Origin: CALFML01 sp044222245
Lineage (GTDB): Bacteria > Myxococcota_A > Polyangia > Palsa-1104 > JAEUJZ01
Length of the DNA: 64,000 bases
Direction: 5' to 3'
NCBI GenBank assembly: GCA_044222245.1
Contig: JBGANQ010000026.1
Location: 30,941 to 94,940 of the forward strand
Shown here: piece by piece, positions 52,131 through 60,576 of the stretch
Numbering within the stretch: the stretch's first letter is position 1
Layout: each line of letters opens with the position of its first letter
Position numbers and translations under genes: made by a program
The notes under the pieces: model-generated
Databases searched by the model: none
The model's input: the letters and a program-made list of their open reading frames with translations, nothing else
Told to the model about the DNA's origin: nothing

Positions 52131-52254
52131 CCGGCCGCGCGGCTGGCTGGGCAAGCCGTGGCGAGCGGCCCGACTGCGAGCTCGAGCGCGCCGAGCGGGC
52201 GGGGCTGCGGGCAAGGCCCGAGCGCGGATCGCGCAGTCCTTCTGCCCCAGCCTG

Positions 52255-52923
52255 CTAGGCCAGTGTGCAGCGATCGGGGGCGCGGGGGATGCCGAGGCGG
52301 CGGGCCAGCTGCTCCAGCTGCGCGGCCTCCTCGGGAGCTAGAGGCACGAGCGGACCTAGCAGCCGCGCCGCATGGAGGATCTTGGCCGAGTGCTCCAGGG
52401 TCTCCATGCGGTGCCAGGCCTCGTCGAGCGTGCGGCCGAGCGTAAGGGCGCCGTGGCGGTGCATGACCACTGCGTTGGACTGGCGAATGTAGGGGCGCAG
52501 CACCCGCGGCACCTCGGCGGTGGTGGGCAGCGAGTAGGGCGCGGTGAGCACCGGACCGAGCACCAGGCACGACTCGGACAGCACCGGCTCGGCCAGCGAG
52601 ACCCCGGCCAGCGCCAGCGCGACCGCGAGCGGCGGGTGCGCATGGACGACGGCGCCGATGTCGGGTCGCTCGGCGTAGCAGAGGGCGTGCATGAGGAACT
52701 CGGACGACGGCGCGTGCTGGCCGCGCTTGCGCTGCCCTCCCAGGTCGGTGACGGTAAGCTCGCTCGGCTTGATCAGGCCCTTGTGAAAACCCGACGGGGT
52801 GACCAGTACCCGCTCGTCGCCCAGGCGACACGATACGTTGCCATCGCCGGCGGCGATCAGGCCCTTTTCGTAAAGGCGGTGGCAGATCTCGGCGAGCCGC
52901 TCGCGCAGGGCGGTCTCTGACAT
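52255..52923 (-). CDS. Class II aldolase/epimerase (FucA-like)
   Basis: A 222-aa zinc enzyme of the class II aldolase/adducin family. GDGNVSCRLGDERVLVTPSG is the phosphate-binding start, APSSEFLMHALCY has the catalytic Glu, AVVHAHPPLAVALAL gives two zinc His ligands and VMHRHGALTLGRTL the third. These proteins cleave fuculose-1-phosphate, ribulose-5-phosphate or related sugars, and some act as epimerases. ATG 52923 is preferred over ATG 52944; both have weak ribosome sites. It converges with the transporter gene. Confidence 0.87.
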   Translation of the reverse strand: MSETALRERLAEICHRLYEKGLIAAGDGNVSCRLGDERVLVTPSGFHKGLIKPSELTVTDLGGQRKRGQHAPSSEFLMHALCYAERPDIGAVVHAHPPLAVALALAGVSLAEPVLSESCLVLGPVLTAPYSLPTTAEVPRVLRPYIRQSNAVVMHRHGALTLGRTLDEAWHRMETLEHSAKILHAARLLGPLVPLAPEEAAQLEQLARRLGIPRAPDRCTLA

Positions 52924-53053
52924 CGGCGGGCCGGAAGGGTGCATGCCGGGCTTTGGTACTGCGGGTCGAGCGCGCTGTAAAGAGCTCTGCGCGCGCTTGA
53001 TCCGCGGTCTGGCGGGCCGCCGCTTTCACCGGGGCGCGAGCTGGTGCCGGGTC

Positions 53054-53226
53054 AGCGATCGGTGGCGGCGGCCGGCAGCCGGCCAGCGATCGGTGGCGGC
53101 GGCGGGTCGGCGATCGGCGGCGGGTCGGCGATCGGCGGCGGCGGTCAGGCGATCGGCGGCGGGTCGGCGATCGGCGGCGGCGGGTCGGCGATCGGCGGCG
53201 GCGGGTCGGCGGTCGGCGGCGGCGGT
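53054..53226. repeat. GCGATCGG(C/T)GGCGG minisatellite, 18/21-bp units
   Basis: About seven GCGATCGG-containing units and one GCGGTCGG variant in periods of about 18 and 21 bp, just upstream of the SDR-TetR promoter. An open frame through it, Gly/Ala-Ile repeats, is a by-product of the period being a multiple of three. Confidence 0.9.
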
Positions 53227-53271
53227 AAGGCGGGGAAAACAGACGCTTACGGGGAGCTTGCAAAGCTCTTG

Positions 53272-53300
53272 TTGCTAAATGAACGATGGTCATTTATAAA
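53272..53300 (+). promoter_or_regulatory. Sigma70-type promoter of the SDR-tetR operon
   Basis: TTGCTA (53272-53277), a 17-base spacer and TATAAA (53295-53300). The -10 box lies in the centre of a 40-bp palindrome, so binding of a repressor there would block RNA polymerase. Confidence 0.7.
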
Positions 53301-53316
53301 TGACTCATGTTCATTT
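53277..53316. promoter_or_regulatory. 40-bp palindromic operator, probable TetR-family site
   Basis: The two 20-base arms (starting AAATGAAC and ending GTTCATTT, centred on TTTATAAA) match at 16 of 20 positions. The four mismatches are confined to the middle of each arm. It overlaps the promoter of the operon whose second gene is a TetR-family regulator, so autoregulation is likely. Confidence 0.75.
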
Positions 53317-53392
53317 ACTGCCTGCGCGGGGCCCGCACCGAGTCTGCCGCACAGGTCTTTCCAGCTGTCCACGCCGCATAGGAGCAAGTTCG

Positions 53393-54217
53393 ATGACCAA
53401 GACAGTGCTTATCACCGGGACCTCGACAGGCATCGGCCGCGCCACGGCCCTTTATTTTCAGCAGCGCGGGTGGAATGTCGCCGCCACCATGCGCACCCCC
53501 GCCAAAGAGCGCGAGCTCGGTCAGCTGCCCAACGTCGCCTGCATCGCGCTCGATGTGACGCGAGCCGACTCGATCACCCAGGGACTGCGGGAGGCGATCG
53601 CCCGCTTTGGCAAGCTGGACGCGGTGGTCAACAACGCTGGCTACGCGCTCAGCGGTCCGTTTGAGGCCTCGACCCCAGAGCAGATTCGCCGCCAGTTCGA
53701 GACCAATGTCTTTGGCCTGATGGAAGTCTGCCGCCAGGTGCTGCCGCACTTCCGGCAGCAGAAGGCGGGGGTGCTGATCAACGTAGCCTCGATGGGCGGC
53801 CGGCTGACGTTTCCGCTTTATAGCTCGTATCACTCGACCAAGTGGGCGGTCGAGGGGTTCTCCGAGTCGCTGCACTACGAGCTGCGGCCGCTCGGCATTA
53901 CGGTAAAGATCGTCGAGCCGGGAGCGATCAAGACCGACTTCATGGATCGCTCGGCCGATGTGGTCACGGCGGCGGGGCTGCCGGAATATCAGGACCTCGT
54001 GGACGTCACCACCGCCAACTATGCCAGCGCTGGTAATAACGGCGCGTCGCCGCGCCTGGTGGCCGAGTCGATCTTCAAGGCCGCGGCGGATGGCTCGCGG
54101 CGGCTGCGCTATACAGTGGGCAGCGATGCGCGCGGCCTGCTCGCGCTGCGCGGCGTCATCCCCGAGTCGTGGTTTTATGCCCTGGTGCGCTCCATCGTGC
54201 TAAAGAAGAAATCCTGA
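53393..54217 (+). CDS. Short-chain dehydrogenase/reductase
   Basis: A 274-aa classical SDR. TVLITGTSTGIGRATALYF (NAD(P) binding, TGxxxGIG), DAVVNNAGYALSGPF, NVASMGGRLTFPLYSSYHST with the Ser-Tyr-Lys triad, and EPGAIKTDF follow in order. It acts on an unknown carbonyl or alcohol. ATG 53393 has GGAG eight bases upstream; the longer frame begins inside the operator. It is the first gene of an operon with a TetR-family regulator and has the palindromic operator in front of it. Confidence 0.9.
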   Translation: MTKTVLITGTSTGIGRATALYFQQRGWNVAATMRTPAKERELGQLPNVACIALDVTRADSITQGLREAIARFGKLDAVVNNAGYALSGPFEASTPEQIRRQFETNVFGLMEVCRQVLPHFRQQKAGVLINVASMGGRLTFPLYSSYHSTKWAVEGFSESLHYELRPLGITVKIVEPGAIKTDFMDRSADVVTAAGLPEYQDLVDVTTANYASAGNNGASPRLVAESIFKAAADGSRRLRYTVGSDARGLLALRGVIPESWFYALVRSIVLKKKS

Positions 54218-54278
54218 GCGCTGCCGGCTACCGCACCGTCGAGCGTCCTGGACGCAGCCCGGGTGCGCTTCTGCAGAG

Positions 54279-55019
54279 ATGCCCATGAAGGACAGCCTCA
54301 CCAAAGCTCCCCCCGAGCCTCGCCCGCCCAAGCGGCGGGCGATGTCGGACAAGGACAAGCAGCACCGGCGGCAGGCGATCCTGGACGCGGCGCTGCTGGC
54401 GCTGGTCGACACCCCGTTCGAGCAGCTCACAGTCGCTCACCTGGCAGAGCGGCTGGGCCTGGCCAAGGGGACGCTGTACCTTTATTTCTCGACCAAGGAG
54501 GCGCTGTTTCTGGAGGTGCAGCAGCAGCAGCTGGCGCTCTGGTTTGACGAGCTGGAGAGCGCACTCGGCAGCTGCAAGTCGGCGGACCCGGGGCAGCTGA
54601 CTGAGCTTGTCTGTGGGACCATCTTCAAGTGCCCGCTGATGCCGCGCCTGCTCACAGTCCTGCACACGGTGCTCGAGCGCAACATTACCGCGGCGCAGGC
54701 GCTGGCGTTCAAGCTGTTCCTGCTCGAGCGGTTCAACCGCGCCGCGGCGCTGCTCGAGGCGGTGCTGCCCGCGCTGGGATCGCAGCCTGGGGGGAGGGCC
54801 GGCCAGGGCATCAAGCTGCTGCTCAGCTTGCACGCGCTGGTGGTTGGATGCTGGCAGATGACCAACTACTCGGCGGCGGTGCAAGCGGCGCTGGCGACGC
54901 GGGCGGACCTCGGGGTGTTCTATTTCTCGTTTGAGACTGTTCTGCGCGACTCCCTGCGGGCCCTCATCACCGGCCTGGCGGCGGAGCCAGCGGGAAGTGA
55001 CGTCGGGGCGGCGCGCTAA
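54279..55019 (+). CDS. TetR-family transcriptional regulator
   Basis: A 246-aa protein. Residues about 30-75 hold the TetR helix-turn-helix: RRQAILDAALLALVDTPFEQ, LTVAHLAERLGLAKGTLYLYFSTKEALFLEV. The remainder, with a ligand domain of helices (for example RLLTVLHTVLERNITAAQAL and LLLSLHALVVGCWQM), is of the usual length. ATG 54279 or ATG 54285 may start. It lies 61 bases after the SDR gene and probably represses that operon through the 53277-53316 palindrome. Confidence 0.9.
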   Translation: MPMKDSLTKAPPEPRPPKRRAMSDKDKQHRRQAILDAALLALVDTPFEQLTVAHLAERLGLAKGTLYLYFSTKEALFLEVQQQQLALWFDELESALGSCKSADPGQLTELVCGTIFKCPLMPRLLTVLHTVLERNITAAQALAFKLFLLERFNRAAALLEAVLPALGSQPGGRAGQGIKLLLSLHALVVGCWQMTNYSAAVQAALATRADLGVFYFSFETVLRDSLRALITGLAAEPAGSDVGAAR

Positions 55020-55052
55020 TCGGCAGCGGGAGAATCTGCTAACGTAGCGCTC

Positions 55053-55670
55053 ATGCGACTGCTTGGGCCTCTGGTTTTCGGTGTCGGACTCCTTGGCGGC
55101 TGCGTGCAGCCCCCCATGGGCGACATGCTCTGCCCAGAGCCGCCCTCGCAGTGCGAGTGCAAGGACAACCGCGATCGCGGCGGTGTCGTGGTCCGCTGGC
55201 GGATTGCCGACGCCAGCATCGGTCAGCTGCTCGGCCGCGGTCAGTGCTGCTGTAACCCGGATCCGACGGCCACCGGCCTGCTGGCGCAGCAGTGCTCTGA
55301 TCCGCAGCCCGGCAGCTGCCTGGATGCGCCGGCGTGGCTGGTGCGCAATGTCCAGCTCCACATCCGCAGCGTCGCCCTGAACGGCACTCGACCGGCGGTC
55401 GACTGCACGATCACGGCTCCCTGCCTCGACGGCGAGCTCACCACTCAGTACTGCCTGGAAGAAGGTGCCTACGATCTACAGCTGCGGGCCGACATCGAGA
55501 TCATCAGCAAGCAGTACAACCAATTTGTCTGCTCCAACACCCAGACGCTGTCGCCGCCCATCGTCCGCCGCACCGTAAAACCCGGCCAGGCAGTGAACCT
55601 GGACGGGATCGTGCTTGGGGTAAACGCCCCGCCGGTCAGCAGTCCCCCGGACGGCGGCACGACTGACTAG
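55053..55670 (+). CDS. Cysteine-rich lipoprotein of unknown function
   Basis: A 205-aa predicted lipoprotein: MRLLGPLVFGVGLLGGC with lipidated Cys17. The mature part has about fourteen cysteines, including QCCCNP, CECKDNRDRGG and QYCLEEGAYDLQLRADI, unlike the six-cysteine modules of the 7206-9391 proteins. A beta-rich region ends in a Pro/Gly tail. No function recognised. It may be expressed with the upstream TetR gene (33-base gap). Confidence 0.75.
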   Translation: MRLLGPLVFGVGLLGGCVQPPMGDMLCPEPPSQCECKDNRDRGGVVVRWRIADASIGQLLGRGQCCCNPDPTATGLLAQQCSDPQPGSCLDAPAWLVRNVQLHIRSVALNGTRPAVDCTITAPCLDGELTTQYCLEEGAYDLQLRADIEIISKQYNQFVCSNTQTLSPPIVRRTVKPGQAVNLDGIVLGVNAPPVSSPPDGGTTD

Positions 55671-55753
55671 CGCGGCCGGACGCGCAGCCTTTCGTTTTTA
55701 GGGATGGTGCGAGGCGCTCGCGTTCTGCGGCGAGCTCGCTATTATCCCCGGCC

Positions 55754-56911
55754 ATGAGCTGGACCCTACTCTGTCTGGTGGTCGGCGTTTGCCACGCAAT
55801 GATGGCGCTGCTGCTTCTCTGGAATCGCTGGCGGACCACCCCGCTCGCTCCGGATCCAGCGGCCGGGCCCGGGTCGCCATCGGTCCTGGTGGTCGTTCCG
55901 GCGCGCAACGAAGAGGCAAACATCCAGGCCTGCGTGCGCAGCCTGCTCGCCCAGGACTACCCAGCCCTGCGGGTGCGGGTCGTCGATGACAACTCGACCG
56001 ATCAGACGGCGGCGCTGGTGCGCGCCCTGGCTGCCGACGATCCGCGGCTGGAGCTGCTGCAGGCCCCACCGCTGCCCACCGGCTGGCTGGGCAAGCCGCA
56101 CGCCCTGCATGTGGGAGTGCGTGGGGCCGCGGCGGACTACTTCTTGTTCATCGATGCGGATGTACGGCTCGCCTGCAGCACAGTGCGCCGCTCGGTGATC
56201 GCGGCCGAGCAGCTGCAAGCGGGGCTCTTGACCGTCACGCCGACCCTGGTGGCAGAGTCGTTCTGGGAGCGAGCGACGCAGCCGGTGATCGGCATGCTGC
56301 TGTTCGCGCTGCTGGATCCGGTCAAGGTGCGCGATCCCGACTCGTCGGTTGCCGCGGCCTATGGACCCTACCTGCTGTTCAAGCGCTCGGCGTACGAGAA
56401 GATCGGCGGCCATGGCGCGGTAGCGACCGAAGTGGTAGAGGATCTAAGGCTGGCGCAGCTGGTAAAGAGCGCTCGGCTGGGGTTTGGCTACGTCCACGGG
56501 GTCGACGGGCTGGAGGTGCGCATGTACGACTCGCTGCGCGCGATGCTCGCTGGCTGGCGGAAAAACTTCCATGTGGTCCTGGGCAAGGCGCTCTGGCTGG
56601 GCCCGATTGCAGCCCTGCTAGTCGCCCTGGTGTTCGCGCTACCCACTGTAGCCGCTGGCGTCGCAGTGCTGCGCTGGCTGCTGCACGGCTCGGTAGACGG
56701 CGCGGCTGCAGTCGCTTTCTGCTATGGCGCCGACTGGCTCGCTCGTCTGTCTCTGACGCGCAACTACCGGGTCACCTGGCGTGGCAGCCGAGCAGTGGGC
56801 GGCCTGGTAGTGGCCTATATCCTCTGCTCGTCTTGCTACCGCGCCTGGCGCGGAAAGCCCGTAGCCTGGCGCGGCAGATCCTACGCAGCCGGCAGCGGCT
56901 CTGCCGGCTAA
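55754..56911 (+). CDS. Membrane GT2 glycosyltransferase, HpnB/CrtQ-like
   Basis: A 385-aa protein. An N-terminal helix (about 1-22) anchors it; SVLVVVPARNEEANIQACVR begins the GT2 domain, with VRVVDDNSTDQTAALVRAL, FLFIDADVRLAC (DxD) and TEVVEDLRLAQLVKSA (the acidic ED motif). Further helices occupy about residues 275-310 and 320-365. The pattern fits transferases of the hopanoid- and carotenoid-linked group (HpnB, CrtQ) rather than polysaccharide polymerases; the substrate is not certain. Its TAA stop is immediately followed by parS. Confidence 0.83.
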   Translation: MSWTLLCLVVGVCHAMMALLLLWNRWRTTPLAPDPAAGPGSPSVLVVVPARNEEANIQACVRSLLAQDYPALRVRVVDDNSTDQTAALVRALAADDPRLELLQAPPLPTGWLGKPHALHVGVRGAAADYFLFIDADVRLACSTVRRSVIAAEQLQAGLLTVTPTLVAESFWERATQPVIGMLLFALLDPVKVRDPDSSVAAAYGPYLLFKRSAYEKIGGHGAVATEVVEDLRLAQLVKSARLGFGYVHGVDGLEVRMYDSLRAMLAGWRKNFHVVLGKALWLGPIAALLVALVFALPTVAAGVAVLRWLLHGSVDGAAAVAFCYGADWLARLSLTRNYRVTWRGSRAVGGLVVAYILCSSCYRAWRGKPVAWRGRSYAAGSGSAG

Positions 56912-56927
56912 TGTTCCACGTGGAACA
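56912..56927. promoter_or_regulatory. parS: parS centromere site for ParB
   Basis: Perfect 16-bp palindrome TGTTCCACGTGGAACA, identical in its 14-bp core to the GTTCCACGTGGAAC form known from Myxococcus and related to the general TGTTTCACGTGAAACA consensus. It starts one base after the stop of the GT2 gene and ends eight bases before the mnmE end. ParB binds such sites near the origin to segregate the chromosome. parA and parB are not in the window. Confidence 0.9.
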
Positions 56928-56935
56928 CTCCGCGC

Positions 56936-58230
56936 TTACTTGCCCACGCAGAACCGCGCAAAGATCTCGTCGATAACCTGACCAGAGACTTCCTGGCCGG
57001 TGAGCTCGCCCAGGCGGGCGGCGGCGACCCGAAGCTCGGCCGCGATCAGCTCGACTTCGGCCCCGCGTGCTAGAGCTGCATCGGCGCTGTAAAGTGCCCC
57101 ATGGGCTCGCTGAAGGACTTCAGCCTGCCGGGCGCTGGTCACCAGCAGCTCAGCCCCCTCGCTCAGGGTCAGCCGCGATGCAGCTCGGTGGAGGGCGGCC
57201 TGCCGGACCTCTTGCAGCCGCCAGCCACACAAGGCAGAGCAAGCAAGGGCGCCGGCCGCCGGCGGTGCGCAGTTGGTGTGGTCCATCTTATTCCACACCA
57301 CCAGGCGCGGGATCGACTCGGGAAGCGCTCGCGCCCAAGACGCATGCCCTGCAGCTCCAGCCGGGTGGCATCGCGGCGCTCGCCTGCAGTGTCGATGAGG
57401 GTGATCGGCACCCCGTCCCACTGCACCTGCACCTCGACAAAGTCGCGCGTGGTCCCTGGGGTCTCATCGACCAGCACTCGCTCGCTGCCGCACAGTGCAT
57501 TGATCAGGCTAGACTTGCCGACATTAGGCCGACCTAGCACGGCCAGCTCCAGCCCGTTCTGCAGCGCCTTGCCCCCTTGGGCAAAGCTGATCGTCAAGGA
57601 AGATACCCGATGCAGCAGCGCGCTCAGCTTGCCCTTGGCCGCCCTGAAGATCTCGGCGTCGACCTCAGAGTCGGGAAAGTCGAGGATCCCCTCAAACTCC
57701 CCAAGCAGTGCCACCGCCTCCCGGCGCAGCTCGGCGGCCACCTGGCCGAGCTCCCCGTGCAGCTGGCGCTGCGCCTGACGCGCCGCCTGCACCGACTGCG
57801 CGTTGACCAGGGCCGCCACCGCCTCGGCGCGCGTCAGATCAAGCTTGCCGGCGAGGAAGGCCCGGCGGGTAAACTCCCCCGGCTGCGCCGCCACTGCTCC
57901 GGCCTGGTAGCAGGCATCGAGCAGCCGCTGCAGGTTCACCGCCCCGCCGTGCCCGTGAATCTCCACCACATCCTCTCCCGTGTACGAGCGCGGCGCCCGC
58001 ATCAGGCAGAAAAGCACCTGATCGATGACCTCGGGTTCACAGCTATCGGCAGAGATCGGCCCCAGGGCTTGCCCGAGGTAGAGGTGGTGGCTGGTGAGGG
58101 GCTCCGGCCAGGGCCGGCAGATGCGGCGCCCGATGCTCTCAGCAGCGGGCCCGCTCAGCCTGATGATTCCGACGCCGCCGCCGCTGGCCGTGGCAATCGC
58201 GGCGATTGTGCTGCCCACGGAGTGCCTCAT
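56936..58230 (-). pseudogene. mnmE: tRNA modification GTPase gene with internal deletion and frameshift
   Basis: The reading frame from ATG 58230 gives the full N-terminal part: STIAAIATASGGGVGIIRLSG, PGEFTRRAFLAGKLDLTRAEA and the G1 motif LGRPNVGKSSLINAL, then DTAGERRD (G3). Near 57320-57335 the homology moves to a second frame, which continues as LPESIPRLVVWNKMDHT (G4, NKxD) to the end ...EIFARFCVGK at 56936. The strand between G3 and G4, usually some 28 residues, is missing, so about 80 nt are lost along with the frame. MnmE modifies tRNA wobble uridine with GidA. Unless the deletion is an assembly error, the protein is truncated and cannot act as a GTPase. Located 13 bases after yidC. Confidence 0.85.
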
Positions 58231-58243
58231 GTTCGTCGGCGAC

Positions 58244-60016
58244 TCAGCGCCGCGGGCGCGGGGTCGGCTGCTTGGCCCGGCTGGCCGGAACTACGGCGGC
58301 TTGCGGCTCCTTATCCTTGTTGCGGTTCATCAGGAACTGCTGCGCCATGCCGAGGATGGTGTTGGTCATGATGTACAGGGTCAGACCGGCCGGCAGGAAG
58401 ATGCTGAACACCGTAAACATCACCGGCATCAGCACGGTCATCATCTTCTGCTGCGGGTCCGCCGGCGTCGGCGTCAGCTTGGTCTGGCCGAACATCAGCG
58501 CCCCGGTCACCAGCGGCAGGATGAACAGCGGGTCGGCGGCCGTCAGGTCGGGGATCCACAGCAGCTTCACCCGGTACAGCTCCACCGCGTTGCCGAGCAT
58601 GGAGTAGAGGGCAAAGTAGATCGGCATCTGAATGAGCAGCGGCAGGCAGCCGCCTACGGGGTTTGCCCCGTGCTTGCGGTAAAGCTTGGTCAGCTCCTCC
58701 TGCAGCTTGCCCTTGTCGTCGGCGTACTCCTTCTGCAGCTTGTCGATCTCGGGCTTGAGCTTGGCGATCTTCTTCATCGACTGCATGGACTTGTGCGACG
58801 GATAAAGCGTCAGCAGCTTGACCAGGCAGGTCAGGAAGATGATGGCCAGCGCCCAGTTGTGGATCAGGTTGTTCAGCTGCCGCAGCGTCCACAGCAGCGA
58901 CCGGACCAGGATCTTCAGCCCGCGCGTGTAGTCGATCGAGGTCGTCAGCCCAGCCGACTGCCCGGCCACGGTCACATCGTCCAGCAGCTCGGGCAGCTTG
59001 GGGCCGCCGTACACTGCCAGCTGCAGCTTCGCGGTCCCGTTTGGCTGCAGGGTCTGCGCCGCAAACTCCACGCTCGCCTGCAGTGCACCGTTGCTGTCCG
59101 CGCGCGCCTTGCCCAGCTTGTCACCCACCTCGGAGCCGCTCGGCAGCGCCACCGCGAGGATGAAGTACTGCTGGCCGATCGCCAGCCAGCGCATGTTGCC
59201 GCGCAGGTCATCGGCGTCGATCTTGTTGTCGCGCAGCGCCTCGAGGTTCAGGCTGTGGCGCTTGCCAGCGATGTCCCACAGCACCTCGTTCTGCGGCACG
59301 CGCGGCGAGAACATGCTGCCGGGCTTCTGGGTCGGATCCTGGTAGCCCTCAAGGCCCAGCTCGACGTGATAGCTGACCGGGGTGGCCTTGCGGTTCTGCA
59401 GGTCGATCGAGACATCGATCTGGAATGAGCTCGGCGAGAACAAGAAGGTCTTCTGCAGCCGCAGCTCGGCCGTCTCCAGGGCGTAGACCACGCGCTGGCG
59501 CTGATCGGGCAGGACCTCGTTCTTTTCCAGGGTGTAGACCTGCTGCTCGGGCAGCGCCAGGCCGCTGTCGGGGAGCCGCACGAGCAGGGCGGGGCGGTAG
59601 CTGGCCATCAGCTGCGACGGTCCATCGCTGAGTCGCCGGTCGGCGACCGGCTGACCGTCCTTGACCACCAGGCGGCGCACCTCGCGGCTGAAGTACTTGG
59701 GATCAAGGACTTCAAAGCTGGTGATGCCGGCGCCATAGCTGGTCAGCTCGACGCGGTACATGCCGGCTCGCTCGACCACGGTGCGCTGCTCGGCGGCGAG
59801 CGCCGCGGCGGGGGTCGGGCTGGCCCCAGCCGTGGTGCCGGCGGGGGTCGGGGTCGCGGTGGCAGGCGCGGCGCTGGGGCTGGCAGCGCCGGAGCCGATC
59901 GTGCTCACGGCCGGCGGGGCTGGGGGCGGCGACAGCTTGTTGTTCAAGAATGTCCAGCCGACCAGCACCACAAGACTCAGGCCCACCGCCAGCTGGACCC
60001 GTTTTTGATCTTCCAT
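58244..60016 (-). CDS. yidC: Membrane protein insertase YidC
   Basis: A 590-aa insertase of the inner membrane. The first helix (about 7-27) is followed by an Ala/Pro-rich linker, a large periplasmic beta-sandwich domain (about 80-370, ending near AIGQQYFILAVAL and the following strands), and the conserved C-terminal five-helix core: WALAIIFLTCLVKLLTLYPS, LKPEIDKLQKEYADDKGKLQ (the cytoplasmic coiled hairpin), GGCLPLLIQMPIYFALYSML and FTVFSIFLPAGLTLYIMTN. The basic tail could contact ribosomes. ATG 60016 is six bases past the yidD stop. Conserved origin-proximal gene order. Confidence 0.95.
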   Translation of the reverse strand: MEDQKRVQLAVGLSLVVLVGWTFLNNKLSPPPAPPAVSTIGSGAASPSAAPATATPTPAGTTAGASPTPAAALAAEQRTVVERAGMYRVELTSYGAGITSFEVLDPKYFSREVRRLVVKDGQPVADRRLSDGPSQLMASYRPALLVRLPDSGLALPEQQVYTLEKNEVLPDQRQRVVYALETAELRLQKTFLFSPSSFQIDVSIDLQNRKATPVSYHVELGLEGYQDPTQKPGSMFSPRVPQNEVLWDIAGKRHSLNLEALRDNKIDADDLRGNMRWLAIGQQYFILAVALPSGSEVGDKLGKARADSNGALQASVEFAAQTLQPNGTAKLQLAVYGGPKLPELLDDVTVAGQSAGLTTSIDYTRGLKILVRSLLWTLRQLNNLIHNWALAIIFLTCLVKLLTLYPSHKSMQSMKKIAKLKPEIDKLQKEYADDKGKLQEELTKLYRKHGANPVGGCLPLLIQMPIYFALYSMLGNAVELYRVKLLWIPDLTAADPLFILPLVTGALMFGQTKLTPTPADPQQKMMTVLMPVMFTVFSIFLPAGLTLYIMTNTILGMAQQFLMNRNKDKEPQAAVVPASRAKQPTPRPRR

Positions 60017-60022
60017 GGAAAA

Positions 60023-60295
60023 CTAGCTCCTCAGCTCCGGCGGATCATAGCCGCCGGGATGAAAGGGATGACAGCGAGACAGCCGCGCCAGGGTCATGAG
60101 CCCGCCGCGCGGCAGACCGTACCGCAAGACGGCCTGGCGAGCGAACTCCGAGCAAGTAGGATGAAATCGGCACCCCAGGCGCCCCGAGCGAAACAGCACC
60201 GTCAGCGCGGGAGAGACGAGCCGCTGATAGACGAAGATCAGGCCGAGAAAGAGCGCGCACAGCAGGCGATGGAGACTGAAGAGCAGCCGGTGCAT
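60023..60295 (-). CDS. yidD: Membrane protein insertion factor YidD
   Basis: A 90-aa YidD protein. FVYQRLVSPALTVLFRSGRL, GCRFHPTCSEFARQAVLRYG and RLSRCHPFHPGGYDP are the family's signature segments, with the three conserved cysteines. An N-terminal amphipathic or membrane helix (about 8-27) is present. It is thought to assist YidC. The gene is six bases upstream of yidC but 281 bases downstream of rnpA, a larger gap than usual. Confidence 0.95.
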   Translation of the reverse strand: MHRLLFSLHRLLCALFLGLIFVYQRLVSPALTVLFRSGRLGCRFHPTCSEFARQAVLRYGLPRGGLMTLARLSRCHPFHPGGYDPPELRS

Positions 60296-60544
60296 GGTAA
60301 ATGAGCCTACCTAGTGCGCAGCCAGGAGCAAGCGCCGACGTCGGCCGCACGGCCCTGGCAGGACGCGACGGGGGCCGCAGCTCCCGGGGCCGCCAGCCCA
60401 GGCGCCAGGCGCGACGAGGGCTTGCAGGTCACACCGCGGGCGCATCTGGTTTCTCGCATCGACTCATCTCCTGTGCCGGGTATTTCTTTCGCGGGCTGGC
60501 GGAGCTGCTGGGGCGGGCGCCGCCAGCGCAGACCCGGCGCCGGC

Positions 60545-60573
60545 GCGCGGCGACCGAGCTTCGGTGGCCGCGC
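60545..60573 (-). other. Intercistronic stem-loop directly after rnpA
   Basis: Two 13-base arms with one mismatch and a three-base loop (GCGCGGCGACCGA / TCGGTGGCCGCGC), four bases beyond the rnpA stop. There is no U-tract. It could protect the rpmH-rnpA message or weaken read-through into yidD. Confidence 0.55.
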
Positions 60574-60576
60574 GGG

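Noticed and set aside
53044..53664. Glycine-rich plus frame over the GCGATCGG repeats
   Set aside because: Produced by an in-frame minisatellite and runs into the SDR gene in another frame; no ribosome site.
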